Shown piece by piece: positions 51,215-59,654 of a DNA stretch of 64,000 nt (positions are counted from its first letter, which is position 1; every line of letters begins with the position of its first letter). The notes under the pieces were generated by a model. It was not told the origin of the DNA, did no database searches, and saw nothing but the letters and a program-made list of their open reading frames with translations. The position numbers and the translations under genes were made by a program. Location: positions 310,001 to 374,000 of the forward strand of contig JBBQQC010000001.1 of the NCBI GenBank assembly GCA_038216465.1. Direction: 5' to 3'. Origin of the DNA: JACCZX01 sp038216465. Lineage in GTDB: Bacteria > Pseudomonadota > Gammaproteobacteria > Burkholderiales > Burkholderiaceae_F.

Positions 51215-52684
51215 ATGGCTGGCAGGGCTCGTAGTTTCGGACTAATCGGCGTCGGCGCGGTTGCCGGCGTGCTAGTCAGCCTCGGGATTTCGGCTTATGC
51301 GTTCCGCGATACGCGCGGACCGATTCCGCTGGAAGAGATTCGTGCTTTCACCGACGTGTTCGGCGCGGTTAAGGCCAATTATGTCGAACCCGTCGACGAC
51401 AAGAAACTGATGCACGAGGCTATTTCGGGCATGCTCGCCGGACTGGATCCGCATTCGGCTTATCTGGACGCCGATGCGTTCAAGGACATGCAAAGCGACA
51501 TTCAGGGCGAGTTTGGCGGCCTGGGTATCGAAGTCGGTGCCGAAGAAGGCATCATCAAGGTAATCGCCCCGATCGACGACACGCCTGCAGCGCGCGCCGG
51601 GATCAAGGCGGGCGATCTGATTATCAAGATCGACGACAAGGTTACGCGCGGGTTGACGTTGCCGGAGGCGGTGAAGTTGATGCGCGGCAAGCCGCGCACA
51701 CCTATCACGCTGATTGTTGCGCGAAAGGGCGAAGACAAGCCGCTCGAATTCAAGCTGGTGCGCGACGTGATCCGCGTGCAGTCAGTCAAATCCAAAATGA
51801 TTGAGCCGGGTTACGGTTTCGTCCGGGTTTCCCAATTTAAGGAGAAGACCGTCGACGACCTGGTCAGGCAGATCAACGATCTCTACAAGCAGGGGCCGCT
51901 GAAGGGGCTGGTGCTCGATATTCGCAACGATCCGGGTGGGTTGCTTCACTCCGCGGTTGGCGTGTCGGCCGCGTTCCTGCCGGCCAAGGCGCTGGTCGTT
52001 TCAACCGATGGCCGTACCGACGATGCGCGCCGCAAGTTTGTCGCTGCGCCCGAAGACTACTTGCGCGGGCGGGGCGAAGACATTCTTTCGAAGCTCCCGC
52101 CACAGGTGAAGACGGTGCCGCTGATTGTGCTGGTCAACGGCGCCTCCGCGTCGGCGTCCGAGATCGTGGCCGGCGCCCTGCAGGACCACAAGCGCGCGGT
52201 GGTGCTCGGTACACAGACGTTCGGCAAGGGCTCGGTGCAGACCATCATTCCGCTGCGTGTCGACGGCGATCAGCCGGCCGCCATCAAGCTCACCACCGCG
52301 CGTTACTACACGCCCAAGGGCCGCTCGATACAAGCCAAGGGCATCGTTCCCGACTTCGCCGTCGAAGACACGCCCGAGGGCAACTTTGCCGGCTTTAACG
52401 TACGCGAGTCCGACCTGGTGCGGCATCTGGAAAATGCGAAGGTCGAAGACGCCACGCGCGCGGCAACAGTACCGGGCGCGTCGGCTCCACGCGGCTCCGC
52501 GACGCCTTCCTCGGTACCGGTCAAGCCGATCGATGGCAAATCGGTTTCTCCGAAGCGCTACGACTGGGGCTCTCCGGAGGACTATCAATTGCTGCAGGCG
52601 ATTAACCACTTGAAGGGCAAGCCGGTCGAAATTGCCAAGCCGAAACCCGACAGCGTCGCCGTAACAGCCGTGCCTGCGCGCTGA
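51215..52684 (+). CDS. ctpA: C-terminal processing protease (S41 family)
   Basis: 489 residues from the ATG preceded by GGGGGTGG. A signal/anchor helix (about 8-30) leads to a PDZ domain (about 100-175: GGLGIEVGAEEG, then PAARAGIKAGDLIIKID). The S41 catalytic domain has the Ser in NGASASASEIVAGALQDH and the Lys in GTQTFGKGSVQT. A Pro/Ser-rich tail follows. It trims periplasmic proteins and can control murein hydrolases. An upstream in-frame GTG would add 18 residues without support. Confidence 0.94.
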   Translation: MAGRARSFGLIGVGAVAGVLVSLGISAYAFRDTRGPIPLEEIRAFTDVFGAVKANYVEPVDDKKLMHEAISGMLAGLDPHSAYLDADAFKDMQSDIQGEFGGLGIEVGAEEGIIKVIAPIDDTPAARAGIKAGDLIIKIDDKVTRGLTLPEAVKLMRGKPRTPITLIVARKGEDKPLEFKLVRDVIRVQSVKSKMIEPGYGFVRVSQFKEKTVDDLVRQINDLYKQGPLKGLVLDIRNDPGGLLHSAVGVSAAFLPAKALVVSTDGRTDDARRKFVAAPEDYLRGRGEDILSKLPPQVKTVPLIVLVNGASASASEIVAGALQDHKRAVVLGTQTFGKGSVQTIIPLRVDGDQPAAIKLTTARYYTPKGRSIQAKGIVPDFAVEDTPEGNFAGFNVRESDLVRHLENAKVEDATRAATVPGASAPRGSATPSSVPVKPIDGKSVSPKRYDWGSPEDYQLLQAINHLKGKPVEIAKPKPDSVAVTAVPAR

Positions 52685-52705
52685 GGTGCGATTGATTCGC
52701 CAACA

Positions 52706-52733
52706 ACGGGCCGCGCTGCGGCCCGTTTTGTTT
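52706..52733 (+). terminator. Rho-independent terminator between ctpA and moeB
   Basis: A 9-bp perfect stem ACGGGCCGC / GCGGCCCGT with GCT loop, followed by TTTGTTT. It ends 3 bp before the moeB ATG at 52737. Confidence 0.82.
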
Positions 52734-52736
52734 GAC

Positions 52737-53513
52737 ATGATCGAAACGGATTTGAACGACGATCAACTGCTGCGCTATTCGCGGCATATCTTGCTGAACG
52801 AGATCGGCATCGAGGGCCAGCGGCGGATTCGGTCGGCGCGCACGCTGGTCGTCGGTGCCGGCGGGTTAGGGTCACCCGCGGCGTACTACCTCGCCTCGGC
52901 AGGCGTCGCGTCGATCACCCTGGTCGACGGCGACGCAGTCGATCTGACCAACCTGCAGCGCCAGATTCTGCACACGACCGAGCGCGTCGGTACGGCGAAA
53001 GCGCTCTCAGGACAGGCGGCGTTGCAAGCGATCAATCCGGAGGTCGAGGTGATTCCGATTGCGCGCCGCGTCGACGGTGCAGTGCTAGGCGATCTGGTGC
53101 AGCAGTCATCGATCGTGCTCGACTGTTCGGACAACTTCGAAACGCGCCACGCGATCAACCGCGCGTGCGTGACCCACCGCAAGCCGCTCGCATCGGGGGC
53201 GGCGATCCGCTTCGACGGGCAGATTGCGGTTTTTGATCTGCGCGATGCCGAGTCGCCGTGCTACGCGTGCCTGTTTCCACCCAGCGATGGCGAAGAGGAG
53301 CTATGTTCAACAATGGGTGTTTTCGCGCCGCTTACCGGAATTATCGGAACCATGCAGGCAGCCGAGGCGCTGAAGCTTGCCGCCGGGATCGGTCAGACGC
53401 TGAGCGGCCGGCTGATGATGCTCGATGCATTGACGATGCGCTGGCACACGGTCAGCGTGACGCGCGATCCAGGTTGCCCGGTGTGCGGCGGCCGGGCTTC
53501 CGCCGCTAGCTGA
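52737..53513 (+). CDS. moeB: Molybdopterin-synthase adenylyltransferase / ThiF-type E1 protein
   Basis: 258 residues. LLRYSRHILLNEIGIEGQ is the family opening, followed by ATP-binding GAGGLGSP at 40-47, VDGDAVDLTNLQRQILH, the zinc ligands CYAC and CPVC, and the conserved CSTMGVFAPLTGIIGTMQA. It adenylates the C-terminal Gly of MoaD or ThiS-like proteins, and MoeB, ThiF and HesA roles cannot be separated here. No Shine-Dalgarno precedes this ATG because the terminator hairpin fills that space. A GTG at 52686 would code through the hairpin. Confidence 0.92.
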   Translation: MIETDLNDDQLLRYSRHILLNEIGIEGQRRIRSARTLVVGAGGLGSPAAYYLASAGVASITLVDGDAVDLTNLQRQILHTTERVGTAKALSGQAALQAINPEVEVIPIARRVDGAVLGDLVQQSSIVLDCSDNFETRHAINRACVTHRKPLASGAAIRFDGQIAVFDLRDAESPCYACLFPPSDGEEELCSTMGVFAPLTGIIGTMQAAEALKLAAGIGQTLSGRLMMLDALTMRWHTVSVTRDPGCPVCGGRASAAS

Positions 53514-54099
53514 CCAGCGAAGGCATCTGCGCGTCCAGCCCCTCGGTGGGCGACTTGCGAAAACCGCTTTTCGCAAAGCGGTGCCAGCGGCCTAGCACGA
53601 ATGCCAGTACCAACGTCGCGCGTGCGCCTGGATCGAACGAGTCGGGCAATTCGTTCTCGCCCACTGCCACCTTGAAGCTTTGCTTGATCGACGCCTCGAT
53701 CCGCTCGAACAACTGATTCATCCGTTCCTGCAGCCGCTCGTTCTCGTTGACCAGGGCGTCGCCGATCAGCACCCGTGTCATGCCGCGGTTAGTCTGCGCA
53801 AAGTCGAGCAACATGCTGATCATCGCCCGCACCTGCGTCGAGCCCGACGGTTCCTCGGTAGAGATCTTGTTGATCAGGCCGAAGACGGTCGTTTCAATGA
53901 ACTCGATCAGTCCCTCGAACATCTGGGCCTTGCTCGCAAAGTGGCGATAAAGCGCCGCTTCGGACACGTCGAGGCGCGCCGCCAGCGCAGCCGTGGTGAC
54001 CTTTTCACCTTTCGGCTCTTCGAGCATCGAAGCAAGCATTTGCAAAATTTGCAGCTTGCGGGCACCTGGCTTACGCGACCCTTGCGCAGGGATGTCCAT
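53506..54099 (-). CDS. slmA: Nucleoid occlusion factor SlmA (TetR family)
   Basis: 197 residues. An N-terminal TetR helix-turn-helix (about 15-65: KVTTAALAARLDVSEAALYRHFASKAQMFEGLI) is followed by an all-helical dimer domain with VFGLINKI and LVLAFVLGRWHRFAKSGFRKSPTE, matching SlmA. SlmA bound to chromosomal sites blocks FtsZ assembly over the nucleoid. The Met at 54099 fits the family. The 3' end overlaps the convergent moeB end by 8 nt. Confidence 0.9.
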   Translation of the reverse strand: MDIPAQGSRKPGARKLQILQMLASMLEEPKGEKVTTAALAARLDVSEAALYRHFASKAQMFEGLIEFIETTVFGLINKISTEEPSGSTQVRAMISMLLDFAQTNRGMTRVLIGDALVNENERLQERMNQLFERIEASIKQSFKVAVGENELPDSFDPGARATLVLAFVLGRWHRFAKSGFRKSPTEGLDAQMPSLVS

Positions 54100-54192
54100 G
54101 ACGACCCGTGCCTGAGGTTGAACAGTCCGTCGGTGGAACGACCGATCGGCCGGCGGCCGACGTGAAGGCATACTATCTTAGAAAGCCGCACC

Positions 54193-54225
54193 CGCGAACA
54201 CTTTCGCGCTCCGCCAAAGGGCGGA
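54193..54225. other. Two adjacent short hairpins between sppA and slmA
   Basis: CGCGAA / TTCGCG with a CACT loop (54193-54208), then TCCGCC / GGCGGA with an AAAG loop (54210-54225). Both are 6 bp without a U-tract. They lie 40-75 bp after the sppA stop and may end or stabilise its transcript. Confidence 0.4.
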
Positions 54226-54265
54226 AGTAGGCCGGAATCGCGGCCCGGATGCTCGCTTTAGCGCG

Positions 54266-56110
54266 CTATCGAATGCTACAGAAGCAGTACGAGACAGCGG
54301 CCAGCGGATTTTCGCGCGCGCCTAAGAGCAGCTCGAGGTCACGCTTGACGGCGGCGCTCTCGCGGCCGAGCAAGCCGCCCAGCCCAAGCTCGGACCTAAG
54401 CGCCACCGCGACCCGGCTAAACAGCAGAGAAAGGTAGCGATTGAGCCCGCGTGGCTCCGGTTCGACGTACTCGAGCCGATATCCGTCGCCCAAGTGCGCT
54501 CTGGTGGCGGCGCTCTTTACCGCCATGTCGATTCCACCCAGCGCATCGACCAGCCCCCGCTCCTTCGCCTGCGCGCCGGTCCAGACACGGCCCTGCGCGA
54601 CTTCATTAATCTTTTCCGGCGTCGAATTGCGATGCTCGGCAACTAGCCCGATGAACTCGCGATAGTTTGAGTTGACCACCAGCTCGATCGATTGCGCCAG
54701 ACGCCTGTCGATCGGTCGGCGCACATCGGACGCACCAGCAAGCCACGTCGTCGAAACGCCGTCGACATTGACACCCAGCTTTTCCATCGTGCCTTCAAAG
54801 GTCGGCAGCAGGCCGAACACGCCGATCGAGCCGGTGATCGTGGCCGGATCTGCGATGACTTCATCGGCGCCCATCGCGATCCAGTACCCGCCCGACGCTG
54901 CGACATCGCCCATCGAAGCCACCACCGGCTTGCCGGCCTTGCGCGTTAAGTCGAGCTGCTCGCGAATCATTTCCGAAGCCTGCACCAGCCCGCCGGGAGA
55001 ATCGATTCGCAGCACGACTGCCTTGATACTGTCATCCTGCCGCGCGCGCTGAATCAACTCGGCCATCGTGCGCGCGCCTACCCGTCCCTGCCGCGCTTCG
55101 CCGCCCGTGATCTCGCCTTGCGCGACGATCACGCCAACGGCGTCGCCGCCCATCGGCTCGCGGGTGCGGCGAACGTACGAATAGAGCGATATCTGGCGAA
55201 ACGTCTCGCGATCTTCGAGGCTGCGCGGAGCCCCGCCTTGCAGAAGCTGCTCGCGAAATTGGTCGCGAGTTTTCAGGCCGTCGACCAGCCGTTCCTTTAA
55301 TGCCAGCTGCGCTATGTCACCGCCGGCCGACGCCAGCCGCTGCGGCAGATCCGCGATGACGGCATCGACGGTGCCCGGCTTTAGTTTCCGTACACGCTCC
55401 ACGTCGCCGGTCCACGTGGCCCACAGACCATTCAGCAACAATGAGTCCGCTTCTTTCGCCTCGGGCGTGGCGCCGGTCCGTGTGAACGGCTCGGAAAAAC
55501 TCTTGTAACGCCCCGCCTGGAATGCGTTGACTTTCACGCCGAGCTTATCGAGCAGTGTCTTGTAATAACCGCGCGTTGCTGCGAGGCCGCGCACGCTGAT
55601 CGCGCCCGCCGGATGCAAATAAACTTCGTTGGCGTGCGCTGCGAGGTAGTACTGGCCCTGGCTGTAACTTTCGCCCCACGCATACACCGGCTTTCCACTG
55701 GCCTTGAAACGATCAAGCGCCGCGCCGACCTCGCGCAAAGTTGCCAAGCCGGCGCCGCGCATCTCGTCGAGTACCAGCACCAGGCGGGTAATCTGGCGAT
55801 CCTTGGCTGCGGTGTCGATTGCCAGCAGTACGTCACGCACGCGCGTCTCAAAGCGTTGTTCGCCGAGCGCTTCGGCCACCGCTGCTTCGCGCGGACCGAT
55901 TGTGTACTCCTCGACGATCTCGCCCTGCAAATTGACGACTAGTGCGCTATCGGGTCCGAGCGTACCCGGTCCATCGCCCGCAAACCACGCCACCAACAAC
56001 AACGCGATGATTCCCAGGAACAGCACGTTGAATACCAACTGGCGGGTGAAATTGAGAAAACGCCAAAGGCCGCCGAAGAAGCGACGAATGAAACCGGGTC
56101 GATCGGCCAT
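54266..56110 (-). CDS. sppA: Signal peptide peptidase SppA (protease IV, 67-kDa type)
   Basis: 614 residues. One N-terminal membrane helix (about 26-44) is followed by two tandem S49 domains. The catalytic Ser406 lies in GDVAASGGYWIAMGADE and the general base Lys203 in RYKSFSEPF, the same split-domain arrangement as E. coli (Lys209/Ser409). It degrades signal peptides in the membrane. Complete. It precedes slmA on the same strand and follows argB. Confidence 0.95.
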   Translation of the reverse strand: MADRPGFIRRFFGGLWRFLNFTRQLVFNVLFLGIIALLLVAWFAGDGPGTLGPDSALVVNLQGEIVEEYTIGPREAAVAEALGEQRFETRVRDVLLAIDTAAKDRQITRLVLVLDEMRGAGLATLREVGAALDRFKASGKPVYAWGESYSQGQYYLAAHANEVYLHPAGAISVRGLAATRGYYKTLLDKLGVKVNAFQAGRYKSFSEPFTRTGATPEAKEADSLLLNGLWATWTGDVERVRKLKPGTVDAVIADLPQRLASAGGDIAQLALKERLVDGLKTRDQFREQLLQGGAPRSLEDRETFRQISLYSYVRRTREPMGGDAVGVIVAQGEITGGEARQGRVGARTMAELIQRARQDDSIKAVVLRIDSPGGLVQASEMIREQLDLTRKAGKPVVASMGDVAASGGYWIAMGADEVIADPATITGSIGVFGLLPTFEGTMEKLGVNVDGVSTTWLAGASDVRRPIDRRLAQSIELVVNSNYREFIGLVAEHRNSTPEKINEVAQGRVWTGAQAKERGLVDALGGIDMAVKSAATRAHLGDGYRLEYVEPEPRGLNRYLSLLFSRVAVALRSELGLGGLLGRESAAVKRDLELLLGARENPLAAVSYCFCSIR

Positions 56111-56165
56111 GCAAACTCCAGGGTGAAGCAGCTTGAGGGAGCGCGAGCTTACGCGACCCGCCGCG

Positions 56166-57083
56166 CTAATGACTCTTGATCATCGTGCCCACGCCCTGGT
56201 CGGTCAGGATCTCCAGCAGCAGGCAGTGATCGACCCGGCCATCGATGATGTGCACCGAGTTAACGCCGCTCTTCGCGGCCTCGAGCGCGGACGAGATTTT
56301 TGGCAGCATGCCGCCGGAGATGGTGCCATCGGCAAACAGGTCTTCGATCTGCCGCGCCGAAAGCCCCGTCAACAATCTGCCGCCCTTGTCGAGCACGCCC
56401 GGCGTGTTCGTCAGCATCACCAGCTTCTCGGCTTTAAGTATTTCGGCGATCTTGCCGGCGACGACATCGGCATTGATGTTGTAGGTCACATTGTCGGCGC
56501 CGAAACCGATCGGCGAAATCACCGGAATGAACGCATCGTCCTGCAACGCCTTGACCACGGCCGGATTGATGGCCTCAATCTCGCCAACGTGACCGATGTC
56601 GTGGCTCTTAGATGGATCAGCAATGTCGGGAAGCCGCAGCTTGCGCGCGCGAATCAGGCCACCGTCCTTGCCGGTCAAACCGACCGCCTGACCGCCAAAG
56701 CGGTTGATCAACGTCACCAACTCGCCCTGCACTTCGCCTGCCAGCACCCACTCGACGACCTCCATCGTCTCTGCGTCCGTGACGCGCATTCCCTGCACAA
56801 AGGTCGATTTTTTTCCGACGCGCTCGAGAGCTTCGTCGATCTGCGGCCCGCCGCCGTGCACTACAACCGGGTTCATGCCTACCAGCTTCAAAAGCACGAC
56901 GTCGTGCGCGAATGCTTCCTTCAGATTCTGATCGACCATCGCGTTGCCGCCGTACTTGACGACGATGGTCTTGCCGTGAAATCGGCGAATGTAGGGCAGC
57001 GCTTCGGACAGGATCTCCGCTTTCAGCTGCGGAGCAATCAGTGCAGTGTCAGCTGTCTCGATGTCGGCAGTCACAGCATCCAT
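56166..57083 (-). CDS. argB: Acetylglutamate kinase
   Basis: 305 residues, second enzyme of arginine synthesis. KTIVVKYGGNAM is the ATP phosphate loop, VVHGGGPQI the substrate loop and INADVVAGKIAEIL the C-terminal nucleotide site. An N-terminal helical extension before PYIRRF is of the kind seen in arginine-inhibited hexameric enzymes. No other arginine gene is nearby. Confidence 0.96.
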   Translation of the reverse strand: MDAVTADIETADTALIAPQLKAEILSEALPYIRRFHGKTIVVKYGGNAMVDQNLKEAFAHDVVLLKLVGMNPVVVHGGGPQIDEALERVGKKSTFVQGMRVTDAETMEVVEWVLAGEVQGELVTLINRFGGQAVGLTGKDGGLIRARKLRLPDIADPSKSHDIGHVGEIEAINPAVVKALQDDAFIPVISPIGFGADNVTYNINADVVAGKIAEILKAEKLVMLTNTPGVLDKGGRLLTGLSARQIEDLFADGTISGGMLPKISSALEAAKSGVNSVHIIDGRVDHCLLLEILTDQGVGTMIKSH

Positions 57084-57118
57084 GGGCGCCGCGAATGTTA
57101 CACGCGCACTTCGGCGCT

Positions 57119-57562
57119 CTACGGTGCGCGCAGGCGAATTTCAATTTCGACCGGCTGCGTCACCAGCTTCTTGTCGCGCGTCTCAATGCGCAATTCGACT
57201 TTGACCTTTTCACCTACGGCGAGCGGTCGCTTCAGATCCATCAGCATTAGATGACGGCCGCCGGGCTTCAGATCGATCGGCTGTCCGGGCGGCAACTCGA
57301 GATTCGCAATTGGACGCATCCGCATCACGCTGCCGTCCATCACCATTTCGTGAATCTCGGCCACACCCGCCACCGCGGTCGCCACACCGATCACGCGCGC
57401 GCCATCCTTCGACGTCAGCCGCATGAAGGCGCCCGCGCCTATTTGCCCGGTCACCGTCGGCCGTGCCCACGCCGATTGCACGTCGACCGGCCCTGGGTCT
57501 CCCGCGTGCGCGGCCAACGATAGCGCCATCAATGCGCAGAGTACGAACCGCTTCAAAGTCAC
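57119..57562 (-). CDS. PCu(A)C-type periplasmic copper chaperone
   Basis: 147 residues. A signal peptide ends at SLAAHA (about residue 20). The copper-binding pattern H-x-M, Met and H-x-M is seen in EIHEMVMDGSVMRM and GGRHLMLM. Such proteins pass Cu(I) to SCO or directly to the CuA site of cytochrome oxidase, which is encoded elsewhere in this window. It lies 5 bp upstream of the hslU stop on the same strand, that is, just downstream of hslU, and before argB. Confidence 0.92.
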   Translation of the reverse strand: MTLKRFVLCALMALSLAAHAGDPGPVDVQSAWARPTVTGQIGAGAFMRLTSKDGARVIGVATAVAGVAEIHEMVMDGSVMRMRPIANLELPPGQPIDLKPGGRHLMLMDLKRPLAVGEKVKVELRIETRDKKLVTQPVEIEIRLRAP

Positions 57563-57567
57563 CTCAC

Positions 57568-58902
57568 CTACAGAACGTAGCGTGCAAGATCTTCGTCGCG
57601 CGCCAGGTCGGCTAATCTAGCATCGACATAGGCAGCGTCGATTCGTACTTGCTGTGCCTCGCTGCTCACCTGACTGCCCGCGCCGAACGACACTTCCTCA
57701 AGCAGTTTTTCCAGCACCGTGTAAAGCCTGCGCGCGCCGATATTTTCGGTCCTTTCGTTGACCTGATGAGCAATCTCCGCCAGTCGGTGAATGCCGTCGT
57801 CGGTAAACTGCAGCTTGCAATCGTCGGTCGCCAGTAACGCTTCGTATTGCTGCGTCAGGCTCGCATCGGTCGTTTTCAGAATGCGCTCGAAATCGTCGAC
57901 TGTCAGCGAATCGAGCTCGACCCGAATCGGAAAGCGGCCCTGCAGCTCGGGAATCAGGTCCGATGGTTTGGCAAGGTGAAACGCGCCCGACGCGATGAAC
58001 AGGATATGGTCGGTTTTGACCATGCCGTACTTGGTGTTTACCGTCGTGCCTTCCACCAGCGGCAACAGATCGCGCTGCACGCCCTGGCGCGAGACATCCG
58101 CACCCTGCAGCTCCGAGCGCGAAGCAATCTTGTCGATCTCGTCGAGGAACACGATGCCATTGGATTCGGCATTCGCAATTGCGCGCGTCTTCAACTCGTC
58201 GTCGTTGACCATGCGCGACGCTTCTTCGTCGACCAGCAGCTTCAGCGCTTCCCTGACGACGAGCTTGCGCGGCTTGCGGCGCTCACGGCCGAGATTCGAA
58301 AACATCGTCTGAATCTGCTGCGTCAGTTCCTCCATCCCTGGCGGGGCCATCACTTCCATTGTTGGGTTGCCCGCCGCCAGCTCGATTTCGATTTCCCTGT
58401 CGTCAAGCTCGCCTTCGCGCAGTTTCTTGCGAAACTTCTGTCGCGTCGCGTTCTGATCGTCACGGCTGCCGGCCGAAAACCCGACATCGCGCGCGGGCGG
58501 CACCAGGATGTCGAGAACCCGATCTTCGGCAGCATCCTGCGCGCGCGTGGCCACCTTTTTGGTTTCCGTCTCACGCGTCTGCTTGATCGAGATATCCACC
58601 AGGTCACGAATGATCGTGTCGACATCCCGGCCGACGTATCCGACTTCTGTGAATTTGGTCGCTTCAACCTTGATGAACGGCGCGTCGGCCAGGCGCGCAA
58701 GGCGGCGCGCTATCTCGGTCTTGCCCACACCGGTCGGCCCGATCATCAGAATGTTTTTCGGTGTGATTTCCGAGCGCAGCGGCTCGGCGACTTGCTGCCG
58801 GCGCCAGCGGTTGCGCAACGCAACCGCCACCGCGCGCTTGGCGCGATCCTGACCGACGATGTGCTTATTCAGCTCGTGGACGATTTCTCTGGGGGTCATC
58901 AT
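57568..58902 (-). CDS. hslU: ATP-dependent protease ATPase subunit HslU
   Basis: 444 residues, the AAA+ unfoldase of the HslUV protease. TPREIVHELNKHIVGQDRAK opens the protein. Walker A GPTGVGKT is at 55-62, an inserted I domain spans about 110-230, Walker B/sensor has FLDEIDK, and the C-terminus ends with LARYVL that docks on HslV. GAGGAG lies 9 nt before the Met at 58902 and is part of repeat copy B. It follows hslV after an unusually long 149-bp gap. Confidence 0.96.
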   Translation of the reverse strand: MMTPREIVHELNKHIVGQDRAKRAVAVALRNRWRRQQVAEPLRSEITPKNILMIGPTGVGKTEIARRLARLADAPFIKVEATKFTEVGYVGRDVDTIIRDLVDISIKQTRETETKKVATRAQDAAEDRVLDILVPPARDVGFSAGSRDDQNATRQKFRKKLREGELDDREIEIELAAGNPTMEVMAPPGMEELTQQIQTMFSNLGRERRKPRKLVVREALKLLVDEEASRMVNDDELKTRAIANAESNGIVFLDEIDKIASRSELQGADVSRQGVQRDLLPLVEGTTVNTKYGMVKTDHILFIASGAFHLAKPSDLIPELQGRFPIRVELDSLTVDDFERILKTTDASLTQQYEALLATDDCKLQFTDDGIHRLAEIAHQVNERTENIGARRLYTVLEKLLEEVSFGAGSQVSSEAQQVRIDAAYVDARLADLARDEDLARYVL

Positions 58903-58912
58903 AAAGAGGCGC

Positions 58913-58949
58913 TCCTCGTGCACGCGATCGCTGCGCGATCGCACGTGCA
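58913..58949. repeat. Palindromic repeat, copy B
   Basis: TCCTCGTG, a stem made of two GCGATCGC arms, then ACGTGCA. Same flanks as copy A (44622-44657) with compensating stem bases. Its TCCTC end, read on the minus strand as GAGGA, is the hslU ribosome-binding site. Confidence 0.7.
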
Positions 58950-58988
58950 GTCGTCGCGATTAGATAGGCACGCTCCCTTCGGAGCGGC

Positions 58989-59002
58989 CGCGCGTACGCG
59001 CG
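58989..59002. other. 14-nt perfect palindrome in the hslV-hslU gap
   Basis: CGCGCGTACGCGCG, self-complementary over 14 nt, about 50 bp after the hslV stop. It could form a hairpin or serve as a protein site. No U-tract follows on either strand. Confidence 0.5.
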
Positions 59003-59051
59003 CTGTACAACGACAGGGGAGACCTTACTTCGATCGCCATGGCCTCACTGA

Positions 59052-59588
59052 TCACTCGATCGACTCGATCGTGTGAGTCTGATTCGTATAGATGCACAGA
59101 TCGCCGGCAATTTCGAGCGCCTTCTTGACCAGCTGTGCCGGCGGCAAATCAGTGTTGTCGAGCAGTGCGCGCGCAGCCGCGTGGGCGTACGGACCGCCCG
59201 AACCAATCGAAATCAGACCCAGCTCGGGTTCGAGCACATCGCCGGTGCCGGTGATGATCAATGAAGTTTCGCGATCGGCGACCGCGAGCATTGCTTCCAG
59301 CCTGCGCAGGATTCGGTCGGTGCGCCAGTCTTTCGCGAGCTCGACCGCGGAGCGCATTAGGTTGCCCTGATGTTTGTCGAGCTTGGCGTCGAACCGCTCG
59401 AACAGGGTGAAGGCGTCGGCGGTGGCGCCCGCGAAGCCCGCGAGAATGCGATCGTGATGCAGGCGACGCACCTTCTTGGCACCCTGCTTAACCACGATGT
59501 TGCCGAGCGTGACCTGGCCGTCGCCACCCATCGCGACCTTCGAGCCACGGCGGGCGGAGACGATCGTCGTCCCATGAAAGACTTCCAT
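59052..59588 (-). CDS. hslV: ATP-dependent protease peptidase subunit HslV
   Basis: 178 residues, an N-terminal-nucleophile threonine protease. A short propeptide MEVFHG precedes the catalytic TTIVSARRG. GFAGATADAFTLFERF and IGSGGPYAHAAARALL are family segments. It forms the proteolytic chamber for HslU. A sigma-32-like promoter lies upstream, which fits heat-shock control. Confidence 0.96.
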   Translation of the reverse strand: MEVFHGTTIVSARRGSKVAMGGDGQVTLGNIVVKQGAKKVRRLHHDRILAGFAGATADAFTLFERFDAKLDKHQGNLMRSAVELAKDWRTDRILRRLEAMLAVADRETSLIITGTGDVLEPELGLISIGSGGPYAHAAARALLDNTDLPPAQLVKKALEIAGDLCIYTNQTHTIESIE

Positions 59589-59626
59589 TCAATTAGCCCT
59601 ATCCCGAAGCCGCAAGAATACGGCCT

Positions 59627-59654
59627 AGATAAGGGCGATCGAGCAGGCTTCTAG
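59627..59654 (-). promoter_or_regulatory. Possible sigma-32 promoter of hslVU
   Basis: Minus strand: CTAGAAG (59654-59648) against the CTTGAAA -35 consensus, a 13-nt spacer, then CCTTATCT (59634-59627) against CCCCATNT, six of eight matching. It lies 39 bp before the hslV start. Both boxes are imperfect. Confidence 0.4.

Noticed and set aside
56133..57254. Long open frame on the plus strand opposite argB and the copper chaperone gene
   Set aside because: It spans two well-supported minus-strand genes and their spacer. The product has no recognisable domain.
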